A stretch of 64,000 bases of DNA, taken from the NCBI GenBank assembly GCA_024195585.1, contig SWBL01000068.1, positions 108,682 to 172,681 on the forward strand, read 5' to 3'. The position numbers and the translations under genes were made by a program. The notes below the pieces were generated by a model. The model had not been told where the DNA came from and did no database searches. It worked only from the letters and a program-made list of their open reading frames with translations. Below are positions 34,573 to 45,172 of this stretch, piece by piece (the first letter of the stretch is position 1; the number at the start of each line of letters is the position of its first letter). Source of the DNA: Aureobasidium sp. EXF-3400. Its lineage: Eukaryota > Ascomycota > Dothideomycetes > Dothideales > Saccotheciaceae.

Positions 34573-35123
34573 TGTTTGATTGTATGAAGTTGCTAGGCGG
34601 GCGGCCTGAGAATCGTCGGAGCTTCTTTACGGCGAGGGCGCGTCGGTCGGGTAGAAATCACACGGAGTGGTGGTGACAGTGGTTTGTGGTCGAAGATTGG
34701 GCACTAGGCCGTCGAAGCTGTTCGTCTACCAGTCAAAGCGCAAAGCGGTCAGATGAATCGAGACGGGCGAGCTACACGTTCCAGCGCGTGGGACAGAGGA
34801 CACCAGGTCAGAAGTCTTTCTTTCAAAGAAAAGAGCAGTTTGTGCGATTGAAGGTCGATGGATGCGAAGGAACGGGCAGGTTTGTTTGTATGCGGGCGAT
34901 TGGAGATGGATGCGCTGTTTGGGACCCGCCCGCACTCCCCTCCAGCTCCGTGCCAGCAACACGCCCACGGTTGAACTTGCTGCATCCAATGTTTGGTCCA
35001 CGTCTTGGCATTTTTCGTCATGCTTATCGATAACAGTCGAGACTTTTCCGTTCGCGCCCAGAGCCTCATAGGAAAAAAAGCCCGTCACGCCTTTTATTCC
35101 ACGCCACACAACCATCACACATA
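34573..35123. promoter_or_regulatory. Divergent SPG1/RRB1 promoter region
   Basis: 551 bp between opposing start codons. Several overlapping short frames on both strands, none with recognisable content. Confidence 0.5.
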
Positions 35124-36662
35124 ATGAGCAAACGCACAGCAGATCAATCAAACGAGGACGAGCTTCGCGCCCTCAAGTCGGGTCAGAGACCGCAGGACGG
35201 CCAGCCCGACGAACTTGAATTCGAAGACGAGTTTGAGGACGAGTTTGAGAGCGAAGATGAGATTCTTGAGGCTGGTGTTGACGGCAGACCCGACGACGAG
35301 CGCGAGGCTGAGGAGCGTGAAGGTGTGTATACCAAATATCTGCTGCAACAAGCCTCTCCATGCTGACCGACACCAGCGGCCATGGATCTAGACCAAGACA
35401 CTTTCATTCCCGGACGACACAAACTCGAAGCTGGACAGACACTGGCCCCGGATACTTCAACATACGAGATGCTGCACAACTTGGAGGCCCCATGGCCATG
35501 TCTTTCCTTCGATCTCGTCAAGGACCAGCTGGGCGACAACCGCAAGTCCTACCCTCAAACCGTCTACGCCGTCGCTGGTACACAGGCCGCACGAGGAAGC
35601 GAAAAGGAGAACCGTATCATGGTCATGAAGATGAGCAGCTTGGGTCGCATGGATCGCGGCGAGCAGTCCGAGTCAGAGGATGAAAGCGACGACGAGGAGG
35701 AACAATCGCTCGAGCCCATTCTCGAAACAAAGGACATTCCCCTGAACACATGCACAAACCGTATCCGCGTCCACCAAACCCCACAAGCCTCATCATCTAC
35801 TCCTCCCACCACCCTCAGCGCCGTTATGACCGAGTCTGGCGACGTCTTTGTCCACGATGTTACTCCTCACCTCGCCTCGTTCGACAACCCCGGCATGACC
35901 ATCTCCGCCCAACAAAACAAGCCCGTCAGCACCATTCGCGCACACAAGAAAACCGAAGGTTACGCCGTCGACTGGTCACCACTTTTCCCCGCTGGCAAGC
36001 TGTTGACTGGTGACATTGATGGTCGCATCTTTGCTACCACTCGCACCGAGGGCGGCGGTTTCGTCACCGACACAACTCCTTTCACCGGCCACACCAGTTC
36101 TGTCGAGGAATTGCAATGGTCTCCTTCAGAGCGCAATGTCTTTGCATCTGGTTCTGCAGATGGTACTGTCAAGATCTGGGATGCTCGATCCAAGTCGCGC
36201 AAGCCTGCCCTCAGCGTGCAAGTCGCAAACACTGATGTCAATGTTCTGTCCTGGTCGCGCAACACCACCCACTTACTCGCTTCAGGCCACGAGGACGGCG
36301 AGTGGGCCGTCTGGGATTTGCGTCAATGGAAGCCTTCAGTCACCACCTCGCCCAAGCCCAACTCGGTCGCCTCGTTCAAATTCCACAAGGAGCAGATTAC
36401 CAGCGTCGAATGGCACCCCACCGACGACTCTATCGTCGCTGTCTGCGCTGGCGACAACACTCTTACCCTCTGGGATCTGGCTGTCGAGCTCGACGACGAG
36501 GAGTCGCGCGATACCGCTGGCGTTCAAGACGTTCCACCACAATTGTTGTTCGTCCACTACATGGAACAGATCAAGGAGTCGCACTGGCACCCTCAAATCC
36601 CCGGTGCTCTCATGGCTACCGGAGGCAATGGCTTCAACGTTTTCAAGACCATCAGTGTTTAG
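35124..36662 (+). CDS. RRB1: Ribosome assembly WD-repeat protein Rrb1/GRWD1
   Basis: Nucleolar chaperone for ribosomal protein L3 in 60S assembly. Exons 35124-35322 and 35377-36662, intron 54 nt (GTGTGT donor, GCTGACC branch); 494 residues. The N-terminus is acidic (ELEFEDEFEDEFESEDE). The N-terminal motif of the histone-chaperone WD40 group is YEMLHNLEAPWPCLSFDLVKD. A second acidic stretch (SEDESDDEEEQS) precedes WD repeats, including GHTSSVEELQWSPSE, FASGSADGTVKIWDARS, LASGHEDGEWAVWDLRQW and ITSVEWHPTDDSIVAVCAGD. The C-terminus HWHPQIPGALMATGGNGFNVFK is typical of the family. Confidence 0.94.
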
Positions 36663-36980
36663 GTTACTTACCCCCCCTTTTCTCTGTTCGTCTATATTCC
36701 CAAACCACGTTTATGAAAGAATCAAAAATTTCAAAAGCTTTTACAATTTCTCGTATGAATTCTTGAGCTGATGTTGTCATTTGTTTGGCTTGTTTGCAGC
36801 TGTCTCATCTGCCTATTCCTTGAGCTATCTCAGCTGCTCGCCTCTTTGCGCTAAAGTTCTCATTGCGCCGCTGCCAGTTTCAGCACGCATATGCCTTATG
36901 TGAACGACATAGAATGCTCTCTTTCCCTGTCTTTCAGCCCAGGTTTCCAGTGCTAACTCTCGCTCTCGCTCTCGCTCTCG
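36663..36980. other. Convergent intergenic region after RRB1
   Basis: 318 bp between two stop codons. It ends with a hexanucleotide repeat directly abutting the stop codon of the next gene; otherwise nothing recognisable. Confidence 0.5.
36957..36980 (+). repeat. (CTCTCG)4 hexanucleotide repeat
   Basis: Four perfect units ending one base before the stop codon (36981-36983 on the minus strand) of the neighbouring gene, so in its mRNA the 3' UTR opens with CGAGAG repeats. Confidence 0.95.
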
Positions 36981-37914
36981 CTAGCCCATTTTTCCACGAT
37001 CACTCTTAGGCGACCCTTGAGAACGCGAAGAAAGACGTTTCTGGTGCTGCTTTCTCACAGGCGACTGCCCATCCTTAGTTTGTCCCTCAGTCTGCAAATC
37101 AGACTTCTTAGCCTCAATTCTCGGCGACTGAGCTGCCGAGATACTCCTCAACGAGCGCGCAGCCGGCGAAGAATGATACTTGCTTGACGGAGACTTGTAC
37201 TGCTGAGTGTGGGTTTGTGCAGAAGCTCTACGCGCAGGCTGTACACGAGAAACTTGAGTTGACGAAGGTTGAGAGGTAGTGGTAGACCGTCTTTGCAGCA
37301 CAGGAGGGGAAGGACTGGGTAAAGAGGTGTTTGGACGCAATCGTTTGGATAAAGGAGATGTGGGCCAGAAAGGTGGAGAAGCTGCTTCTGCACTTGACGG
37401 ACTTGTGGATTTTGGGATTGGAGTTGTTTGGGTGGTGGTGGTGGTGGTGGTGTAGTTTTGTGACTTTATGGAGTCTTGGTCGTTGGCTTCTTCTTTTTCT
37501 TGGGAGGTACCCGGGTTTCGATGAGGAGCCCGAAGTTCGTCGTCGAATGTGCCCGGGTCGCGCTCAGGGGTGTTGGGGCCTGGCTGAGTTGCAAATATCT
37601 CTCCCTTGCTGGTTCCTGTTAGTCATATGACTATCAAAAGGCACGAAAGTTTTCACAACTACAATGTTGTCCAATGAAAGCACGAGACCCAAGTCAGCAA
37701 TCCGTATAACTTACTCTTCAGCAAAGTGTGGAAAAGTGTAGTATCTTCCAGGATCTCTCGGGTCTGCATCGGGATCATAGCTGGTACCATCGACTTCTTC
37801 CTGCTGCTGCTCTTGTTGCTCAGACTCGTGCTTGTCGTCATCATCGCTAGACTGCTCTGCCATGTTGCCTCTGGGATGCTGCGAACTGCTGATCTTTCTG
37901 ATGAGAGAGAACAT
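36981..37914 (-). CDS. Disordered Ser/Thr/Pro-rich protein of unknown function
   Basis: Two exons: 37715-37914 and 36981-37608; about 275 residues. The intron (37609-37714) has a GTAAGT donor and a GACTAAC branch; the first AG after the branch is only a few bases away, and the next (CCAG) restores the frame, giving FPHFAEEDKGEIFATQPGP. The N-terminal part is acidic and Gln-rich; a conserved-looking core reads SYDPDADPRDPGRYYTFPHF; a Thr run is encoded by a GGT/ACC microsatellite at about 37430-37452; the C-terminal half is basic and Ser/Pro-rich with several SP sites, as in nuclear phosphoproteins. A second ATG at 37863 is an alternative start, and an upstream exon is possible. No family recognised. 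Confidence 0.6.
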
Positions 37915-38620
37915 CTTGTTCACACAAGTGATCCAGAGGTATGTTGCAACTCAACAAGTCTGGAGATCTTTCGATGGCTGACTGAGACACGACAAAGACG
38001 ATTTGATATAATGCTTGTGAAATAAAAGAAACAAGCTATATAGGTAGTGAGAAAACACGCAGTGCAAACGTGCCGAGACAATCACAGACGAATAGTCGAC
38101 GACGAACAAGATGCAAAAAGAGGTCACTAAAGGCAAACCGGTCAGAATGCAAGCAATTGTAAGGTGGAGCTGTAACAATGCCATACATGAAAAGTCTTGG
38201 GGTTTTGGGGAAGAACAGGTATTGTTTCGGCGTTTGTACGCTTGTCGTGCAGATATGTCAGCTTTTCTTCTGGGACCCCCTCTCTTAGTGCTACTTGCTC
38301 GGACCATGCAACAGTTACGATAGCCTGATTGTTTAGTTCTGTGTTGGCCAAGCATATCTAAGCAGCGAAGACATTGCTTCTTTTGCTTGACTTTTGCCAA
38401 TTGCTTGATTCTCGAACGGCGGCTAGTTCAAAAGACTGCGCTGGTAAATGTCATGTGCCTTAGCTTCCATGCAGAAAGCCGTCTGTTCTGTCTCAGATCC
38501 TGCATGAAGAGCAACGAGCAGGCCATAGGGCTGCATGTTTCTTCTAGTTGCATGCACAGCGTATAGTCTGCTGTGTAGATGTCTCCATAAGCAAAATGCT
38601 GCTTCTCCTTCGTTCCTGCT
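37915..38620. other. Intergenic region between disordered-protein gene and GPI12
   Basis: 706 bp. A 149-codon minus-strand frame at 37951-38400 is Cys/Leu/Ser-rich without recognisable character and probably lies in leader sequence of the downstream gene. Confidence 0.45.
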
Positions 38621-39466
38621 TCAGACCACCTTGACCTTCTTCAAGTCGTTCAAAACCATATATCTCGATATGCTGATCCAGCCCCAACGGAACCACCTCA
38701 TTTGGCTTTCGTGCGCAGTTGTCATGGCTCTTTGTGCCTTTCTGTATCCATCCACACCGCTAACGACCACCAGCGGAGCAGGGAAGTCGCCAGCTTCCTT
38801 CTTCGTGAAGGCCGTCCTCAAAATCGTCAATGGTGCATCCATTATACTTGCGTACTTTCTAGCCACGTTGACTGACGACAGCGTGTACATCTTGATTGGA
38901 TTTTCCCAACCAGAGTGCTTCTGCATGATCTGCTTTAGGAAAGCAAGTCCACCATGATACAGAGAAATGTGGTTCGGATGTGAAGAAACGCCAGTGTTGT
39001 CAAAAGTGATCAAGACATCAATGTTGGCCTCAGGAGAAGACTTTGTCCCCATCTTTGCCATCTTTGGCGCAAATGTTGAAGCCAATAGATTTGCGATCGC
39101 TTTGCTATCCCATGTCGTAGTCATCGAGTCAGGAAACCTTTCATCGTCTAGAACCATAACATCTTCTGCGTCTCTCAAGCCTAGCAATAGTCCGCTTTTG
39201 ACCAGTTCTTGCTTGCGGATGTGGCCCAAACCATCGGCGTCGCCAGAGCTCAAGCACAGGATCTTGATGTGATTGCCAAGTTCGGGGCGTGTGAGGGCAA
39301 GTACTGTAGGGGCGAAAAACATTGCTTCATCATCTGGGTGCGCTATCAAGAGACAGATGCGCTTGTTGCGTAGCATGGGAAAGGAGGAGGTGAGAACACT
39401 GGTGTAAAGCCAGAGGATTGAGATGACGATGGGTACTCCCGCCCACCATAAACCACGCATTTCCAT
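38621..39466 (-). CDS. GPI12: GlcNAc-phosphatidylinositol de-N-acetylase (PIG-L)
   Basis: Second enzyme of GPI-anchor synthesis; it removes the acetyl group from GlcNAc-PI on the cytosolic face of the ER. Start ATG 39466 gives 281 residues; the frame continues upstream but without an ATG. An N-terminal membrane segment (WWAGVPIVISILWLYTSVL) is followed by the metal-binding motif AHPDDEAMFF (His about 43), the family motifs LCLSSGDADGLGHIRKQEL and FDNTGVSSHPNHISLYHG, and a C-terminal SISRYMVLND. Length fits fungal Gpi12. It is divergent from the next gene over 286 bp. Confidence 0.95.
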   Translation of the reverse strand: MEMRGLWWAGVPIVISILWLYTSVLTSSFPMLRNKRICLLIAHPDDEAMFFAPTVLALTRPELGNHIKILCLSSGDADGLGHIRKQELVKSGLLLGLRDAEDVMVLDDERFPDSMTTTWDSKAIANLLASTFAPKMAKMGTKSSPEANIDVLITFDNTGVSSHPNHISLYHGGLAFLKQIMQKHSGWENPIKMYTLSSVNVARKYASIMDAPLTILRTAFTKKEAGDFPAPLVVVSGVDGYRKAQRAMTTAHESQMRWFRWGWISISRYMVLNDLKKVKVV

Positions 39467-39752
39467 GTTCTCGATGAAATCTGAGCCTTCGTTCAGAAGT
39501 CTAGATTGTGATTGATGCAACTGTGATTCGATTCGATTTGATGCGGTGTGAACTTGACAAGCAAAGATGAAGCTTGAGGGAGGTTGATTGAGATGCTCGC
39601 GTGCCGATCCCGGGCCGAAACGACAACTCTCCAAAAAGAGCCCCTAAATTTCGCATCTCACCATTGAGACCAAGAACCTCCAAAAGAAACAGGACAGAAA
39701 GAAAAACACCATCAAAATATCAGCCAGACTATAATCCAAGCTTACGGACGCC

Positions 39753-40472
39753 ATGGCCGACGAAGACAAACAGCCACGTAACAGGAAAGAGCGCCGCGCC
39801 GCTGCAAAAGAATCTGGCAAACATCCTTCAACAGCAACCATCAATGCCGCTGGAAACATCCCGATGGCTCAACCCGACAGATCCGGTCCAAAGGGAAAGA
39901 CACTCTTGGATATCGCTGATGAGCGAACTGCTGCTCTTCAAGGAATGATGGCTTCCGGCCAACCCTTCGAAAAATCCCTCGGCGATGGTCTAGCGCGAGA
40001 TGAGAATGGACGAGTATTGTTGCCAGCCAAAGACAACAACGATGGCGATGATTTCGTTATGGGACCTGGAGGCGAAGCTTTCTTCTTATCTACGAGTCTA
40101 GCTATGGTCCATTTCACTTTGGATGTTTTGGTGTTCAACCAGTATGCGCAGGAGATCGATTGGCCTGCTATCATCCAGCGCACGATTGTCGCATACCCAA
40201 TTCTGTTTCTCATCGTCTACATGATGAAACTTGAGATGGCAAATCGCTTTCAAACACTTAGACAGCTGTTTTGTCTGGCTGTTGCCATTTCTTCGGGCTG
40301 TTATATGATATATGCTGGCAACACTTACGACTACTTTGCAGTCATGAAACAGGCGCCCCCCTTGGGTACACTATGGATTTGGAGTGTTATTGAGATGAAG
40401 CTAGGATATGCTCTTGTGAGTATCGTGGTGGATGTTGGCTTCTTGTTGTGGAACGGGTACACCGTATTCTAA
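39753..40472 (+). CDS. Conserved fungal membrane protein of unknown function
   Basis: Single-exon, 239-residue protein. A basic N-terminus (NRKERRAAAKESG) and a hydrophilic stretch with KTLLDIADERTAALQ come first, then DDFVMGPGGEAFF and four hydrophobic segments: FLSTSLAMVHFTLDVLVF, IIQRTIVAYPILFLIVYMM, LFCLAVAISSGCYMIYAG and a final one up to LLWNGYTVF. The pattern of a KERR motif plus C-terminal membrane block is familiar from uncharacterised fungal proteins (possibly the DUF7719 group; I am not certain of that name). Function unknown. Confidence 0.8.
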   Translation: MADEDKQPRNRKERRAAAKESGKHPSTATINAAGNIPMAQPDRSGPKGKTLLDIADERTAALQGMMASGQPFEKSLGDGLARDENGRVLLPAKDNNDGDDFVMGPGGEAFFLSTSLAMVHFTLDVLVFNQYAQEIDWPAIIQRTIVAYPILFLIVYMMKLEMANRFQTLRQLFCLAVAISSGCYMIYAGNTYDYFAVMKQAPPLGTLWIWSVIEMKLGYALVSIVVDVGFLLWNGYTVF

Positions 40473-40695
40473 ATTGCATGTACAACTGGTTCATTCGCAA
40501 AATGCTTGGTTAACCATGATACAACCCTGCTGAGATTCAAGACTTCTGGTAAAGCCACCATCAAGTCCACTGTGCTTTTGAAACCCACTTTCCACGTCTT
40601 GAGCCAATTTGAGCACCTTTCTTTCTAAGTAATCAGAACCCCTCGCCATGATCCCAATCAACTCTATCATCCCGACAAAACAACACGCACAGGCT

Positions 40696-40932
40696 TTAGT
40701 GACGAGGACCCTTGTAGCCCTGTTTATCAAGGTACTTGTTCATCTTCTTGTCATCAGCAGCGGAGTAGGGATTGACATAGGTACCGTTTGCCTTGGCTAC
40801 AAGCTCCTGCTCGAAGGGGATGTTCCTCGTGATCTTACCCTTGGGTCTTGGTTTGGCAGGAGCGACGGCGATCTCATTGATAGAGTTACTCAAGGAGGAC
40901 ATGTTCATCGTGTCTTTTTTGTTAGCCGTCAT
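40696..40932 (-). CDS. Small basic protein of unknown function
   Basis: A 78-residue ORF beginning MTANKKDTMNMSSLSNSIN and ending MNKYLDKQGYKGPRH. The ATG at 40932 is preferred (context CAAAATGACG, with A at -3); an in-frame ATG at 41061 would add 43 residues of Thr/Asn-rich sequence that looks like leader. The central PRPKGKITRNIPFEQELV segment and the Tyr/Lys-rich end look like real protein. No signal peptide, membrane span or recognised domain. Confidence 0.5.
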   Translation of the reverse strand: MTANKKDTMNMSSLSNSINEIAVAPAKPRPKGKITRNIPFEQELVAKANGTYVNPYSAADDKKMNKYLDKQGYKGPRH

Positions 40933-41061
40933 TTTGGATTGAGGAAGTTGGTAGATCTGGATGAGGATGGGGTTTGTTGAGTGGTTAGTTAGTTCTTGGT
41001 ATGTGGTATTTGCCGGTGTAGTGTTCTGTTTGAGTGCAGGAAGGACACTTGCGTCTCGCAT

Positions 41062-41422
41062 TGGAGATTTTTATATTGGATATTTGATCATTCAGGCGGT
41101 GCCCTGGTCAACAATGGAATTTTTCGATGTCTTGACCATCTTCTTTGATGCTTCGAATGTGTTTTGATAAAGGCATTGTTAGCCATACATGGTAAGTTTG
41201 TGTGGACGAGAATACTGAGACAAGATAAATGAACAAAGAACTCGACAATCGTCCCAGTTGCATCAGTACGAGTGCCTAGACTTCTTGCATCGCGACAGTA
41301 GCGCGTGGGCCAAACGAGAAGCATGTAGAATGATGTGATTCACGAACGAAAACATATTATAGCTTGTTCATAGCTTGGACTCTCTTCTACCGGCACTGCA
41401 GCTGATCGGTTCTAAGTTAAGA
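41062..41422. other. Intergenic region
   Basis: 361 bp between the small gene's leader and the end of the TPR gene; no supported features. Confidence 0.45.
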
Positions 41423-43153
41423 TTAGCAGGAGCCATGACAATTGGTCTTCTTGCTCTCTGTCTGCTCACTCATTCCTCTGCAGTAGCAGGATGAAGTCAC
41501 AGGTATATCTGCCATTTGAATAGCCAATTGGTACGGTTGCTCGAGCTGATTGTACTCAGCCTCCCGTCCCAGCAACTTCAAACATTCACGGTACCCGACT
41601 AGGGCCCAAACGTTGTTCGGGTGCTGGTGACCGCGGGGAATATCAGCAACAAAGCCCAAATCCTCGGCGTATGCCTGAGCTGCTTGCTCAACGAGACCTT
41701 GCTCAAGTGACAGAGCGGCGTAGGCATGACGTGTGGGTTGCATCCATCCCCAAGGTTCACTGTAAACCAGATTATCGTCACGCTTGATGGACTCTCTCAG
41801 GTGTTCAAACGCGAGATCGATGTTGCCTTTGCGATATTCGATCTCACCAGCCAGCATAGCCTCGCCAACTCTAAGAATGTCGGTACATTTGTTGGGAAAG
41901 TCGAACCGACTCTCGGGCACGAGTTTCTGCGCGGCCAGGAACAGCTCCTGCTCCTTCTCGGCTTCGGCGATGTTTCCGAGCGCTGAGTGGGCCACTCCTT
42001 TAGCATAGTGAAGAGTAGCCGTGGTCACGCAGTATAGCTTTTTGTTCTTCGGCATTTCCAACGATATAATCTCCTCCCAGCGACCGAATCTGACAAGCAA
42101 ATGGGCGCGAACGCCAAGGAAAGATTCAAGCCAATCTGCCATATTTGGAAATTCGATTGCAAGAAGCTCTTCTGGTAGGTAATTCTCCATGAGAGTACAG
42201 TTCTGAAGGGCGACCTCTGATTTGCCAGAAAGAAGGGCCGCATAGATGAGTGAGTGTGAGTTGTGGGCGCGGTAGAAAGTGTACATTTCATTGCCTTCCA
42301 TCTTAGCCACATAGGCGTCATCGGCGCGGACAGCGGAAGCGTTGGCAGCTATACCTGCGCGATAATCACCTATGAGGACATATAAGTGTGAAGGCATGTG
42401 TTCAAGGTGGCCACTATCAGGGACTAGACCTCTCAGACTGTCTGCTGCTTGCACAGCACACTCTGGTGTCTTCGACATTTCCATCAGATGGATATAGAAG
42501 TGCAATAGAGCAGGATGTTCCCAAGCTCCGGGAAGAGTGAAGGCATGATCCAGTGCTTCTTTTGCTTCGTATGGACGAGCGCCACGAGCAGGTTCTCCTG
42601 TGTGAATGTTCCACAGAGCCCAAGGTGTCAAGACCATGAGTGACTCGGCGTACAGGCAAGCAACATCAAGGTCATCCTTATAGGATCTGTAGACTTCCTC
42701 CATAGCGTTTACGTAAGCCACGTTCCAAGGTTGATAATCGTCGGTCGGAGTCTTCTGAGGATAACGAGCGACGAGGGCTTTGATGAGAGCTTTCTCGACA
42801 GGCGTCGCATTGTGTGAAAGCTCCAGCGCCTTGCGTGACGTCTCGTAGGTGACCACTAGAGCTTCCTTGAGCTCTCTTGGGTCAAACAGTCGCCACGCCT
42901 TATTGTAATACGGTCCTTTGGTATAGGCGATGCCCCAGTATCCCATCGAACATTCCGGATCTAGGCGGGTGACTTTCTCAAAACATATCGAAGCTTCTTT
43001 TATGTTGAACCCGTATGCCCAAATCAAACCGCGATCAAACCAAAGCTGAGCTTCAGGATTTTTGGTGCTGATCTTGCGACTGTAAGTTCCAAGATTGAAG
43101 TAACCATCCGTAGGTTTGGCATGCGCTGGTGCGTTAATTAATACAGCTGGCAT
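41423..43153 (-). CDS. TPR-repeat protein
   Basis: Single-exon, 576-residue protein. ATG 43153 (MPAVLINAPAHAKPTDGYFN) is chosen because the longer frame upstream lacks an ATG. Helical TPR-like repeats run through the protein: AQLWFDRGLIWAYGFNIKEA, CFEKVTRLDPECSMGYWGIA, CVTTATLHYAKGVAHSALG, EIEYRKGNIDLAFEHLRES and YAALSLEQGLVEQAAQAYAE. A conserved centre reads HPALLHFYIHLMEMS and LEHMPSHLYVLIGDY, seen in bacterial and fungal TPR proteins of unknown role. No catalytic domain, signal peptide or membrane span is visible. The C-terminus is Cys-rich (SSCYCRGMS; NCHGSC). Partner and pathway unknown. Confidence 0.85.
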   Translation of the reverse strand: MPAVLINAPAHAKPTDGYFNLGTYSRKISTKNPEAQLWFDRGLIWAYGFNIKEASICFEKVTRLDPECSMGYWGIAYTKGPYYNKAWRLFDPRELKEALVVTYETSRKALELSHNATPVEKALIKALVARYPQKTPTDDYQPWNVAYVNAMEEVYRSYKDDLDVACLYAESLMVLTPWALWNIHTGEPARGARPYEAKEALDHAFTLPGAWEHPALLHFYIHLMEMSKTPECAVQAADSLRGLVPDSGHLEHMPSHLYVLIGDYRAGIAANASAVRADDAYVAKMEGNEMYTFYRAHNSHSLIYAALLSGKSEVALQNCTLMENYLPEELLAIEFPNMADWLESFLGVRAHLLVRFGRWEEIISLEMPKNKKLYCVTTATLHYAKGVAHSALGNIAEAEKEQELFLAAQKLVPESRFDFPNKCTDILRVGEAMLAGEIEYRKGNIDLAFEHLRESIKRDDNLVYSEPWGWMQPTRHAYAALSLEQGLVEQAAQAYAEDLGFVADIPRGHQHPNNVWALVGYRECLKLLGREAEYNQLEQPYQLAIQMADIPVTSSCYCRGMSEQTESKKTNCHGSC

Positions 43154-45172
43154 GGTGTGATTTTGACTCAAGTCAATACTTAAAGGAAGTGTATTGTTGT
43201 TGCAGACTGCACGTAGCTCTGTCTGATTCAAAGGATGGAGCTGGCAACATTGCCGAGGCTTTGGAGATCTTGTTGGCGGGGATTCAATCTAAACAGCATT
43301 CACAGCCTCCAGTCACGACTTCCTTGAAGGATTTCAGTACCTAGTCATTCATCTTGGGAGACAACGAACGTATAGAGCAACATGAAGGGTTGTCTTTCAA
43401 CGGTACGCTACCATTTTACAGACAACATCTCAACCCGCAAGCTCTTTGCTGTTAGCATTGCGATGAATTTTTGTTGACAACAGCGTGAGTAACGCGACCA
43501 CTTCTGAAATGGCCCCACATCGTCCCTTGACTCGACCACAAGAAGTTTCAACAGCATATATCTGCTCTTAGGAGCACACGATCTATCAAATGACATGAAA
43601 TTGCCAGACTTCACCTGTCAGAATAGATACCCAATCTTAGCGGGCGGCCATACTGTAGGGGCACGACTGACGGTGAACATCCATTGCAACCAGGCGAGAC
43701 GAATACACGCAAGAAGCGTGACCGGAGTAGACCTTACAGGGTTTCAATCTTCACGAATCAGTATCGCTTTTTCTCTGGGACTATGGACCGGCCTGCCAGA
43801 GTAGATCTCTATGCTATGAGACCAAATTACAGACTCATTACGATGCACCCCACGGCGCTTGTGTAGAGCATCCAAGATTTCTCCAACGTTCGATCTCTAC
43901 ACGACTCGCTCACTAGCAGATCCGGCTATAGGGAATCATTAATTGTCATCCTGAACAACGGACATGCGAGGAACGATTAGTGTGCGAGCGAGCTGAAAAG
44001 CCCGTAGAAAGCTCGGCATTTAGAAAGCTCGGCATTTAGACACGGAGCCAGACTGCACGCAAAATCCGAGAGCCCTTGGCTTGTGCAATCGCCATTGAAC
44101 GCAAGCAAACTTCGTTGTCATCTCACAAGCGAAGTTGAACAGACATCTTTTCTCGTTCAATTTCTAATCTATTTGGTCTTGAGATTGAGATAACGCGCTT
44201 GATCTCGCAGGCTGAGAGCCGGCAGCGGCTCACAAGAGTCATTACCACTGTTTAAGGATATTGCACTTCCGCTACCAAGAGAAAACGTCCGGATCGGCCG
44301 AGGCTTTAGAAGCGGCAGAGCTTCGGATGATGGTAAGCACGGTCAACGTTCTGTGATCGATTGTTTCGCAACCATGGGTTTGCCTTATCCGGATGCTATT
44401 TTGGAATTCTTGTGCACTCGTGCATCGCTGCTGCCAATCTGAACAAAGCAATGGATGTCGCGACGTGCTTTCAGATGATTGATGTGTCATCTGAAGCCAT
44501 GTTGGTCGCTCTGTGGCAGACTCGCAAAATGGATACGCGTTCAATTTGCTAACCACGTGAAGTCGCTTGTTTCTCCTCATCTGGTCAAGACCCATCTATT
44601 AGAGCTTTCAACATATGCACGCTCGGCCCATACGAAGATATCTCAGAATATCACTAAATGGTTCCTAGAGAGGAAGCGCAGCCATGCCGCCACTAGTCTC
44701 GATGATTACAGCGGTGACTCCATCAGCCTAAACCACAGACCTGCGCTAACACAGGGTCTTGTATACCATGACTCGCGGCTGAAACGTAAAGGATTCGCTG
44801 ACATACTATGCCTACGCGCGATTGTCCAGGAAAGTGTTTCGTGAACCTGGCTGCTTTCGCTTGCGGCTATTGCGAAACCGATGATCTACATAAGCCCTCA
44901 CTGTCAGACACATTGACAATTAATCAAACACTCGTGATAATACCGCCTCTGCTGTTTGGACAAGCCGTTAGCCTCCGGGAGATCCAGACTGCACCTCACC
45001 TGTTCGCCTTGGCGGTGGAGAAGAATCACATATGGTCTAATAGTACAAAAGACATTATACCCCCACTGAGCTGAGCAATCGCATTTTTCAATCCTCTGCC
45101 GCTACAAATCTCAACAAAGCTCTCAGATCCCTCAACTTGTACTCAGAATATCACATATCACGAACACTCAAA
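43154..45172. other. Two-kilobase gene-free stretch
   Basis: No frame longer than about 120 codons and none with recognisable content on either strand. It contains a 16-bp tandem repeat (44005-44040). The last 150 bp is the promoter of the GlcG-fold gene. It may hold decayed sequence. Confidence 0.5.
44005..44040 (+). repeat. 16-bp perfect tandem repeat (2.25 copies)
   Basis: Unit TAGAAAGCTCGGCATT at 44005-44020 and 44021-44036, followed by TAGA. Confidence 0.92.

Noticed and set aside
37951..38400. 149-codon minus-strand frame upstream of the disordered-protein gene
   Set aside because: Cys/Ser/Leu-rich with no conserved pattern; more likely leader or promoter sequence.
39467..39634. Longer start for GPI12
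   Set aside because: The upstream frame lacks an ATG and overlaps the divergent promoter.
43154..43231. Longer start for the TPR protein
   Set aside because: The extension begins with TTG and adds low-information sequence; ATG 43153 is the natural start.
44498..44560. tRNA-like stretch
   Set aside because: It lacks consensus A and B boxes and a cloverleaf could not be drawn; no other tRNA B-box with matching stems was found in the window.
44272..44844. Overlapping 107- and 121-codon frames in the 43-45 kb gap
   Set aside because: No recognisable motifs, and strands conflict; consistent with chance frames in noncoding DNA.
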